Source: Pseudorhizobium endolithicum (GTDB lineage: Bacteria > Pseudomonadota > Alphaproteobacteria > Rhizobiales > Rhizobiaceae). From it: a DNA stretch of 64,000 nt. Each line of letters begins with the position of its first letter. The stretch's first letter is position 1. A program made the translations under genes and the position numbers. Of this stretch, positions 16,842 to 22,735 are shown one piece after another. The notes under the pieces were generated by a model that was given only the letters and a program-made list of their open reading frames with translations, ran no database searches and was not told the origin of the DNA. The stretch is from NCBI RefSeq assembly GCF_902153245.2, contig NZ_CABFWF030000012.1, positions 126,501 to 190,500 on the forward strand, written 5' to 3'.

Positions 16842-16866
16842 GGAACAATCCTCGATAGCCCCGGTT
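16842..16866 (+). promoter_or_regulatory. EcfG/RpoE2-type promoter for the 16893 gene
   Basis: GGAAC at 16842-16846, 16-base spacer, GGTT at 16863-16866. The predicted start near 16873 leaves a 20-base leader carrying AGGAGG before the ATG at 16893. Confidence 0.65.
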
Positions 16867-16892
16867 CTGATCTGAAGAATCAGGAGGCAATC

Positions 16893-17162
16893 ATGAGCAA
16901 ATCGATCGAAACCACCGATCACCAGGAAATTCGGAACTGGATCGAAGAGCGAGGCGGACATCCCGCGCGGGTAAAGTCTTCCGGCGAGGGCGGTATCCTG
17001 CGGGTCGACTTCGGCGAGCCTGAGGAGGCGCTCGAGGAAATCGGGTGGGACGACTTCTTCGAGGTGTTCGACAAGAGCAAGCTCGCCTTCCTCTATCAGG
17101 AGGAAACGTCTGGCGGGAAAACCAGCCGCTTCAACAAGTTCGTCTCCCGCACCAAACATTGA
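16893..17162 (+). CDS. Conserved small acidic protein
   Basis: A protein of 89 residues with an ideal ribosome site (AGGAGG, seven bases before the ATG). Blocks such as HQEIRNWIEERGGHPARVK, GGILRVDFGEP and FNKFVSRTKH resemble a family of small alphaproteobacterial proteins. To my recollection these are often mislabelled 1,4-alpha-glucan branching enzyme in databases, with no enzyme domain present. No signal peptide or membrane segment is seen. An EcfG-type promoter just upstream suggests general-stress expression. It is first in a run of three small genes (16893-17652). Confidence 0.85.
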   Translation: MSKSIETTDHQEIRNWIEERGGHPARVKSSGEGGILRVDFGEPEEALEEIGWDDFFEVFDKSKLAFLYQEETSGGKTSRFNKFVSRTKH

Positions 17163-17184
17163 CGTTCAGCCGAAGGAGGCCCCA

Positions 17185-17391
17185 ATGCCCACGAGCAAGC
17201 ATCTCCGCCCAGATCGCCCATCAGATGCCGACTTGGAGTCGGATCCCGGCATAGGGCAGTCGAAAGGTACCTCGAGATATTCCGGAGAGGACGACGCTGT
17301 CGGAACAAACACCGAGGAAGGTGACGTGATGAACGACACGCTGCCCACCGGCGGCATCGATCCGAACCAGCGGGGCCGCACCAACAAGTAA
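17185..17391 (+). CDS. Small disordered hydrophilic protein
   Basis: A protein of 68 residues, rich in Asp, Gly, Ser and Thr, with no hydrophobic segment, ending GGIDPNQRGRTNK. The start is fixed by GAAGGAGG seven bases upstream. It follows the 16893 gene by 22 bases, so it is probably co-transcribed under the EcfG-type promoter. I do not recognise a function. The composition is that of the short disordered proteins common in rhizobial stress regulons. Confidence 0.72.
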   Translation: MPTSKHLRPDRPSDADLESDPGIGQSKGTSRYSGEDDAVGTNTEEGDVMNDTLPTGGIDPNQRGRTNK

Positions 17392-17409
17392 GAGGAAGCG
17401 AGGCAAGTC

Positions 17410-17652
17410 ATGCAAGGCAACAAGACCCACCAGCAGCAGCGCAATATCATCGAGAAGCGCGAGAACACCGCGAATGCCGACGAGAGCTTCGATGCACGCG
17501 CGGATCTGAATCGGAGCGAGGCCGCGCGCGAGGCCTTCCGGAAGGGAGACAACCTCAACATGCGCACGGCCGAACTTTCGATGACGGACGATCCGTCGAT
17601 CGTCCGCGGCGTCAACCAGGAAAGCGAGCACAACAAGGGCAGCGGCTCCTAG
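17410..17652 (+). CDS. Small hydrophilic protein
   Basis: A protein of 80 residues, highly charged (KTHQQQRNIIEKRENTAN, DARADLNRSEAAREAFRK), without signal or membrane segment; the middle is probably helical. GAGGAAG and GAGGCAAG lie just upstream of the ATG. It is third in the small-gene run from 16893 and ends 14 bases before the convergent EEP gene. Function is unknown. Confidence 0.7.
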   Translation: MQGNKTHQQQRNIIEKRENTANADESFDARADLNRSEAAREAFRKGDNLNMRTAELSMTDDPSIVRGVNQESEHNKGSGS

Positions 17653-17665
17653 GCGTGTGCGTCGG

Positions 17666-18430
17666 TCAGGCTCCCGGAATGCGTATGGTTGCGAGCAGGG
17701 GAAGGTGGTCGGATGCCCTTCGCGCGAGAGGGGTGGAGATTACCTCCGCATCCAGGACCTCGATATTGTCGGAAACGAAGATATGGTCCAGGCGCATCAG
17801 AGGATAGCGAGAGGGGAAGGTGGGGCGTAAGACTTTTCCCGTCGAGGACTGGACATCCTTCATATGTCGGGAAACCAGGCGGTATGCCGCCGATCGCCCG
17901 ATGGAGTTCAGATCGCCGAGCAAAATCAGCGGCTGACCGTCTCCCGCCGGGCCATCCAGCCAGGACGGTCCGAGCAGCGTCCTCATCTGGGTTACACGAT
18001 CCTGCCGGCGTAAGCCGAGATGGGTGTTGAATATCTGGATCGGCTTTCCTCCGATCGTGACTTCTGTCCAGAGCGCTCCCCTTTGCTCGCCCGATGACGG
18101 CAGCATTCCGGCCTTCACGAGCTTCATCGGCAACGACGTCAGGATTGCGTCGCCATATCGCTCCTCCGCCACATGAAGAGCCGCGTGAAAATGGAAATCC
18201 ATCTGCAGAAGCGACGCGATGACGTGCGCCTGGTCCGCGCCGCCCGTGCGCCGCCTCCCCACATCCAGTTCCTGCAGCCCGATGACATCGGGTGCCACGC
18301 TGGCGATGACCTCGGCCACCCGGCCGCAATTCAGCTGGCGGTCGGTGCCGATGCAACTGTGGACATTGTAGCTGAGAACCTTGAGGATCATTTCCTGCCG
18401 GGCGGGCGGTGGGTGCGCGATGTCTGACAT
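17666..18430 (-). CDS. Endonuclease/exonuclease/phosphatase family protein (YbhP-like)
   Basis: EEP-fold hydrolase of 254 residues, metal dependent. The visible motifs in order are LSYNVHSC, GLQELDVG, FNTHLG, LLGDLNS, RLDHIFVS and ASDHLPLLA, covering the catalytic Asn, Glu, His and Asp residues. There is no signal peptide. E. coli YbhP is encoded with ClsB and YbhN; homologues of all three lie here within 3.3 kb. The divergent promoter region has a face-to-face EcfG-type site whose minus-strand start would fall only a few bases before the ATG at 18430. The alternative ATG at 18391 (MILKVLSYNV) is therefore possible. Confidence 0.85.
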   Translation of the reverse strand: MSDIAHPPPARQEMILKVLSYNVHSCIGTDRQLNCGRVAEVIASVAPDVIGLQELDVGRRRTGGADQAHVIASLLQMDFHFHAALHVAEERYGDAILTSLPMKLVKAGMLPSSGEQRGALWTEVTIGGKPIQIFNTHLGLRRQDRVTQMRTLLGPSWLDGPAGDGQPLILLGDLNSIGRSAAYRLVSRHMKDVQSSTGKVLRPTFPSRYPLMRLDHIFVSDNIEVLDAEVISTPLARRASDHLPLLATIRIPGA

Positions 18431-18437
18431 GAGGCGG

Positions 18438-18464
18438 GGAACCCGTTTCGCTTGCTTTCGTTCC
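18438..18464. promoter_or_regulatory. Overlapping divergent EcfG/RpoE2-type promoters
   Basis: Plus strand: GGAAC at 18438-18442, 16 bases, CGTT at 18459-18462, directed at the YbhN-like gene. Minus strand: GGAAC at 18464-18460, 18 bases, TT at 18441-18440 (GGTT context), directed at the YbhP-like gene. Each -10 element overlaps the other promoter's -35, so use should be mutually exclusive on one molecule. Confidence 0.68.
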
Positions 18465-18492
18465 CTCGTTACCGTCGAGAGAAGGGGGGAAG

Positions 18493-19437
18493 ATGATCAC
18501 GTGGCGCCGGGTTTTCCAGTTGCTCATCGTCATTGCGATCGGTGTCGCCGTCCTGCTCGTCTATCGCAGCCTGGGCCGCTACTCGATCGAGGAGATCGAG
18601 GAGTCGGTCATGGCGATCGGCCGCCACAGACTCGGCTTCGCTTTCGCCTTCGTGATCGCTTCCTACATCTGCCTGACAGGCTTCGACTGGCTGGCCGTCC
18701 GCTATGCGGGAAAACCGCTTGCCTATCGCCGGACCGCGGTCGCGTCCTTCACGAGCCTTTCCATCGGCCATAATGTCGGAATGGCCGCCTTAAGCAGCGG
18801 TGCCGTCCGCTACCGCTTCTATTCGCGGTGGGGGTTGACGGGCGAACAGGTGGCGAAGGTCATCGTCTTTTGCGGCTTCACGGTCGGGCTCGGCCTTGTC
18901 ACCCTGGCCGGCGTGGCGCTGCTGGCATCCCGCGGCGAGGGAGGAAATCTCCTCGACTTGAGTGGTCCCATGACGCTCCTGCTGGGGGCGACATGCTGGC
19001 TGGTTCCACTAGGTTACGTGGTGATATGCTGGCACGTGAAGCGCCCGATCGTGCTGCATCGCTGGCGGTTCGATCCGCCTCCGCTACGTCTTGCGGTCGC
19101 GCAGATTATCATCGGTACGCTGAATTTCGCCTGCGTCGCCGGCTGCATCCATCAACTCATGCTGGCCCTGTCCGACGTGGACTACCTGACCGTGGCGACC
19201 GCCTATGTCACAGCCAACATCGCAGCCTTGATCAGTCATGTTCCCGGTGGTCTCGGGGTCCTGGAAGCGACGATCCTCGGGATCCTGCCGTCGAGCGCCT
19301 CGATCGGCGCGCTCGTCGTTTTCCGGGTGCTCTACTTCTTCGTTCCGCTTCTGGTAGGGGTGCCTACTCTGATTGCGAGCGAGGCCTATTTCCGTCGGCA
19401 ACCGCCGCCGGCCACTTCAGGACCGCCGGCGGGTTAG
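18493..19437 (+). CDS. YbhN/UPF0104-type membrane protein
   Basis: Integral membrane protein of 314 residues related to YbhN and the LPG-synthase transmembrane region, with about eight hydrophobic segments. It has the conserved blocks LSIGHNVGMAALSSGAVRYR and ALISHVPGGLGVLEATILG. The catalytic domain of MprF is absent, so it is not a lysyl-transferase. AAGGGGGGAAG precedes the ATG. Its 3' end overlaps the convergent PLD gene by 21 bases. The clustered ClsB- and YbhP-like genes suggest a role with phospholipids of the inner membrane, which is inference. Confidence 0.85.
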   Translation: MITWRRVFQLLIVIAIGVAVLLVYRSLGRYSIEEIEESVMAIGRHRLGFAFAFVIASYICLTGFDWLAVRYAGKPLAYRRTAVASFTSLSIGHNVGMAALSSGAVRYRFYSRWGLTGEQVAKVIVFCGFTVGLGLVTLAGVALLASRGEGGNLLDLSGPMTLLLGATCWLVPLGYVVICWHVKRPIVLHRWRFDPPPLRLAVAQIIIGTLNFACVAGCIHQLMLALSDVDYLTVATAYVTANIAALISHVPGGLGVLEATILGILPSSASIGALVVFRVLYFFVPLLVGVPTLIASEAYFRRQPPPATSGPPAG

Positions 19438-20925
19438 GCGAGAAAATGCCCGTTTTACGAAGACCAGCATGGGCCTGACCGGCCAGAAGGGCTGCTTCGG
19501 ATCGATGATGCCGGTGCCCAACAGGGACTCGGTATCGCCCGTCCGAGGATCGACGTCGAAGGGGCGAAGGCCTCGCATGGAGGTGTTCAGCCTCTCGATC
19601 GCTGCAATCATCGAGCCGGTCTGCGCAACCAGTGCGGATACGCTCTCCGGTGATGCATCCAGATGTTCGGCGAGCAGGTCGTCACGAACCAGCCGGATTG
19701 CCTCGCGGCCTTCCACCGAACGGGTCTCGATTGCCAGATCGCACTCGGTGTCCAATCCCTCGGAACGGTTGTTGAGGTTGGATGAGCCGACGCGCACGAA
19801 GCGGTCGTCCACGATGATCACCTTCGAGTGGACCACGATTTCCCTTTCTCCACCCTTGCCGTCGGGCGCAACGGCATAGAAGACCCTAAGCCGATCATAG
19901 CGATCCGCCCGCTTCAGACGACGGATCAGGCGGTTACGATTCCTCCCCATCATCAGTTGCTCAAGAAAGCCGTGCGACTCGCGCGTGACGATCACCACGA
20001 TCTCGGGGCCATTTCGTTCCTTGAGCCGCTTCGCCAGCGTTCTCGCGACGCCGAACGAGGCGAGATACTGCGTCTCGATATACAGGTGGCGCTCCGCAGA
20101 CCGCAGGGCGTCGTGGGTGAGACGGATCGCTTCCCGGTGGCCGCGGCGGCCTTTCCATTTCCAGGCTTCCGTCAGGGCGAGTGCCGTGTGGCAGTTCGTC
20201 AGGGCCGGAGGCAGGTCCTCGGGCCAGGGTGTCGGCCCCTCGATCCGTCGCTCCGGCGGAAGCGTCTCGCCCGTCAGCTTGCGCCAGCGGCGCCTTGCCA
20301 CATCGCCGACGAGAGCGGCCGCCGCCCCGGCGACGATGCTCTGGACGTCATGAACCGGGCCATAGGACGTCCCGTCGGTGGATTTCCGGAGCGGATTGTC
20401 CGGCCTGTGCGTCCGGTCGTCCCACCGTCTCGCCGTGAGATCGATGCCGCCGAGGAAGGCGGTCCGGTCGTCGATCACGACGAGCTTCTGGTGGTGACTT
20501 GCGCGGAGCGGGTGTTTGAAGTCGAACTTCAGCATAATCCGGGGGTGGTCGCTCCATTCCATCTTCCCGAATATCTTCAGGCTTTTTCCGGAATAGACGG
20601 GCCCCATGCCCCAGACCAGCAGACGGATGTGAAGGTCGGGCTGTGCTTCCACCAGCGCCCTTAGACGGTCGCCCATGGTTGGGCAATCGGGGTCTTCCGG
20701 CCTTAACCGGATCGTCGGATTGAAATCCCATCCGATGATGAAGATCGATCGCCGGGCTTGTCCCAGCACCTGGTCCAGCCGGCGGAAGTAATCGGCGCCG
20801 TCGATCAGAAAGGCCGCCTTCTCGGCACGGGCGCTACGCCAGGCGTTACGGCCGGGCTTTATGATCGGATTGACCTGGAAACTGTCTTCTGACGAATAAG
20901 CGGTCGTCGTCACGTCCACCTGCAC
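19417..20925 (-). CDS. Phospholipase D family protein (ClsB/YbhO-like)
   Basis: Protein of 502 residues with two HKD motifs. The first is HHQKLVVIDDRTAFLGGID at about residues 144-162. The second is HSKVIIVDDRFVRVGSSNLN, in the C-terminal half. Two HKD motifs without the N-terminal membrane segments of ClsA match ClsB-type cardiolipin synthases or phosphatidyltransferases. The start is a GTG at 20925, or more likely the GTG at 20919 by spacing from AAGGGG. A minus-strand EcfG-type promoter lies at 20950-20975. It forms a ybhPON-like trio with the two preceding genes. Confidence 0.87.
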   Translation of the reverse strand: MQVDVTTTAYSSEDSFQVNPIIKPGRNAWRSARAEKAAFLIDGADYFRRLDQVLGQARRSIFIIGWDFNPTIRLRPEDPDCPTMGDRLRALVEAQPDLHIRLLVWGMGPVYSGKSLKIFGKMEWSDHPRIMLKFDFKHPLRASHHQKLVVIDDRTAFLGGIDLTARRWDDRTHRPDNPLRKSTDGTSYGPVHDVQSIVAGAAAALVGDVARRRWRKLTGETLPPERRIEGPTPWPEDLPPALTNCHTALALTEAWKWKGRRGHREAIRLTHDALRSAERHLYIETQYLASFGVARTLAKRLKERNGPEIVVIVTRESHGFLEQLMMGRNRNRLIRRLKRADRYDRLRVFYAVAPDGKGGEREIVVHSKVIIVDDRFVRVGSSNLNNRSEGLDTECDLAIETRSVEGREAIRLVRDDLLAEHLDASPESVSALVAQTGSMIAAIERLNTSMRGLRPFDVDPRTGDTESLLGTGIIDPKQPFWPVRPMLVFVKRAFSRLTRRRS

Positions 20926-20949
20926 ACCCCTTGCTTGCGATCGCGGATG

Positions 20950-20975
20950 AACGCACGGATCCTTCCGCTTGTTCC
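20950..20975 (-). promoter_or_regulatory. EcfG/RpoE2-type promoter for the PLD gene
   Basis: On the minus strand GGAAC (20975-20971), 17 bases, then CGTT (20953-20950). The predicted start is near 20943, 18-24 bases before the coding start. Confidence 0.62.
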
Positions 20976-21015
20976 GAAGCAGGCTGCATATTGCTGGGTG
21001 CTAGACAGGGCCTAG

Positions 21016-21183
21016 TCAAGCATAGGCGGGTGGGTTGCGTGTCTCGTCGGGGTTCGGGGTTGGAGTTTCATCTGGCAGCCTGTCCGGCTCCGGCTCGTCG
21101 ATAGCCGGCTCCGGGTTCAGGTCCGGAGTCGGGACTGGCGGCCTTTCGCGCGGTTCTCTCGGATCGGGCAATTCGTCCTCCAT
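21016..21183 (-). CDS. Proline/aspartate-rich small protein
   Basis: A protein of 55 residues dominated by Pro, Asp and Glu (RPPVPTPDLNPEPAIDEPEP), surely disordered. An in-frame GTG at 21225 would add 14 residues. The ribosome site is weak for either start. It follows the single-membrane-span gene at 21209-21406 and may be co-transcribed with it. The low-complexity composition makes coding status moderately uncertain. Confidence 0.5.
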   Translation of the reverse strand: MEDELPDPREPRERPPVPTPDLNPEPAIDEPEPDRLPDETPTPNPDETRNPPAYA

Positions 21184-21208
21184 CAGGTTCCGGGGTGGCC
21201 GGAAAGTC

Positions 21209-21406
21209 CTAGTTTTCGACCGCACCCGTCGGCTGTTCGTTGCCGGTGGCGCGGCCAGCCGGAAGATCCTGCACTGTGTCGGTGGGTTCAGGCTCGGCGA
21301 TTTCCGCCGTTTGCAGCGAGGATTGCAGGAAATAGCCTGCGATCACCATGAGAACGACTACGACGGCTGCGCCGATCAATGCCTTGGCCTGGTTGGAGTT
21401 GCGCAT
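21209..21406 (-). CDS. Small single-span membrane protein
   Basis: A protein of 65 residues with one membrane helix at about residues 8-28 (ALIGAAVVVVLMVIAGYFL) and an acidic, disordered tail. AGGGAA lies upstream of the ATG. A minus-strand EcfG-type promoter at 21441-21465 is well placed. No family is recognised. The position back to back with a DUF892 gene that has its own EcfG-type promoter suggests a shared stress role. Confidence 0.68.
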   Translation of the reverse strand: MRNSNQAKALIGAAVVVVLMVIAGYFLQSSLQTAEIAEPEPTDTVQDLPAGRATGNEQPTGAVEN

Positions 21407-21440
21407 CTTTTTCCCTGGTTCTTACATCGGTCGCATGAAG

Positions 21441-21465
21441 AACCGGCCGCACGGCCCAAAGTTCC
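21441..21465 (-). promoter_or_regulatory. EcfG/RpoE2-type promoter for the 21406 gene
   Basis: On the minus strand GGAAC (21465-21461), 16 bases, GGTT (21444-21441). The predicted start is near 21434, 28 bases before the ATG. Confidence 0.62.
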
Positions 21466-21475
21466 CTTGAAAGCC

Positions 21476-21501
21476 GGAACCGGTCGGATCGGCGTGGCGT
21501 T
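21476..21501 (+). promoter_or_regulatory. EcfG/RpoE2-type promoter for the second DUF892 gene
   Basis: GGAAC at 21476-21480, 17 bases, CGTT at 21498-21501. It is divergent from the site at 21441-21465. The predicted start near 21508 leaves a leader of about 36 bases. Confidence 0.65.
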
Positions 21502-21543
21502 CAAGGCACGGAACTGCAGCAGGCTTGCATTCAGGAGAAGACC

Positions 21544-22053
21544 GTGACGCATATGATGGATCATTTGGCAGCATGGCTCCGGGATGCCCATGCCATGGAG
21601 GAGCAGGCCCTTGCCATGCTTACCGCGCAGGCGAAACGTATCCAGAGCTATCCAGACCTGAAGGCGCGGATTGAGCAGCATATCGTAGAGACCAAGGGCC
21701 ATGTGCGGCTGCTGCAGGACCTGCTGGATGCGACGCCGGCGGCCAAGGTCTCGCGCCTGAAGGGTTTCACAGGCAGGTTGGCTGCAACGGCTCAAGGTTT
21801 CGGAGGCGCGCTGACTTCGGATGAGGTGGTCAAAGGGGCCATGGCGGCCTACTCCTTCGAGCACATTGAAATCGCAGCCTACCGCGTTCTCATCGCTACC
21901 GCGGACGAGCTCGGCGAGGCGGGGGCGAAATCGGTGTTCGAGCAGATACTGCAGGAAGAGATAGCCATGGCCGATTGGCTGGCAGACAATCTTGGCGAGA
22001 CGACCCGCCTCTACCTCCTCCGGGATGAGCGTGAGCTGCAGGCCAAGCGCTGA
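21544..22053 (+). CDS. Ferritin-like DUF892 family protein
   Basis: Second DUF892 (YciE/YciF) protein, 169 residues. The family block RDAHAMEEQALAML is at about residues 14-27, followed by SYPDLKARIEQHI and a C-terminal EQILQEEIAMADWLADNL, which matches the paralogue at 2730-3245. The GTG at 21544 is preferred because AGGAGA lies six bases upstream; ATG at 21553 is an alternative. The family is linked to stress and stationary phase, without known enzymology. An EcfG-type promoter precedes it. Confidence 0.87.
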   Translation: MTHMMDHLAAWLRDAHAMEEQALAMLTAQAKRIQSYPDLKARIEQHIVETKGHVRLLQDLLDATPAAKVSRLKGFTGRLAATAQGFGGALTSDEVVKGAMAAYSFEHIEIAAYRVLIATADELGEAGAKSVFEQILQEEIAMADWLADNLGETTRLYLLRDERELQAKR

Positions 22054-22061
22054 AGATCGCA

Positions 22062-22259
22062 CTACCCATGGAGGTGGAAACGAAGGTCCTTCTCTTCCCG
22101 GACACCCTGTCTATAAAGTTCGAATATGCGGGCGGCGAGATCGTTGGCGGCGTCGCCGCGATTGCTCAACCCGCGTTCGGCGCAGGCGCCGCTGAACAGC
22201 CTCTGTATGCAGGCAAGCTCTTGCGGTTCGAATGTATCGGCGTATCCATCGTGATTCAT
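22062..22259 (-). CDS. Conserved small helical protein
   Basis: A protein of 65 residues with a clear helical core (PQELACIQRLFSGACAERGL, then AANDLAARIFELYRQGV). The start is supported by GGAGG six bases upstream of the ATG. No signal or membrane segment is present. It is convergent with the DUF892 gene, eight bases away. I believe similar short proteins occur across Rhizobiaceae, but no function is known. No GGAAC promoter was found for it. Confidence 0.7.
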   Translation of the reverse strand: MNHDGYADTFEPQELACIQRLFSGACAERGLSNRGDAANDLAARIFELYRQGVREEKDLRFHLHG

Positions 22260-22399
22260 TGGCGGCCTCCGTGATCCGGAGCAGGGGACGGTAGTCCCGT
22301 CGCTTCCTAAATTGAGAGAGGCCAGCCTACTCCTTCCGCCACCGCTTGCAAGGGCGGCGGAAGGTCTTATCGCATCTGTTCAAGAATCTCACGCAGACG

Positions 22400-22624
22400 T
22401 TATTGATCGTCGTCCTGCAGATGATTGGCCCCGTGGTCATGGAACTGTTCGGTCTGCACAGCCTTGCTGTCGAGCCCACGTTCGCGCGAATGCTGCGACT
22501 TGTCCCGGTTGGACAGCACCATGTTTTCGGGAAGCATATCCTTGTCGATATCTGTCATCGCCCCGCTGCCGTCGGACTTGCCCTGCGCACCTGCGCCCAT
22601 GTGCCTCGAACTCGCATTCGCCAT
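22400..22624 (-). CDS. Small hydrophilic protein
   Basis: A protein of 74 residues, Asp- and Gln-rich with a His/Asp-rich tail (TEQFHDHGANHLQDDDQ), probably disordered. GAAGGAG lies eight bases before the ATG. It has the same style as the small proteins at 17185-17652 and 51224-51779. Function unknown; no membrane or export signal. The 111 bases upstream to the exopolysaccharide operon end show no further gene. Confidence 0.65.
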   Translation of the reverse strand: MANASSRHMGAGAQGKSDGSGAMTDIDKDMLPENMVLSNRDKSQHSRERGLDSKAVQTEQFHDHGANHLQDDDQ

Positions 22625-22735
22625 AGCTTTTTCTCCTTCTCTTTCGTCTGCGGTGCGCCGCAGGTCCCAGGCGGTGGATCGCCCGGCAGACTCCAAACCG
22701 CAGTGGGGGGAATTTGATCCTTGCGGCGGCGGAAT

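Noticed and set aside
16746-17159. Minus-strand open frame opposite the 16893 small gene
   Set aside because: There is no ribosome site. The plus-strand gene has AGGAGG and conserved blocks. The minus-strand terminator nearby is better explained by an sRNA.
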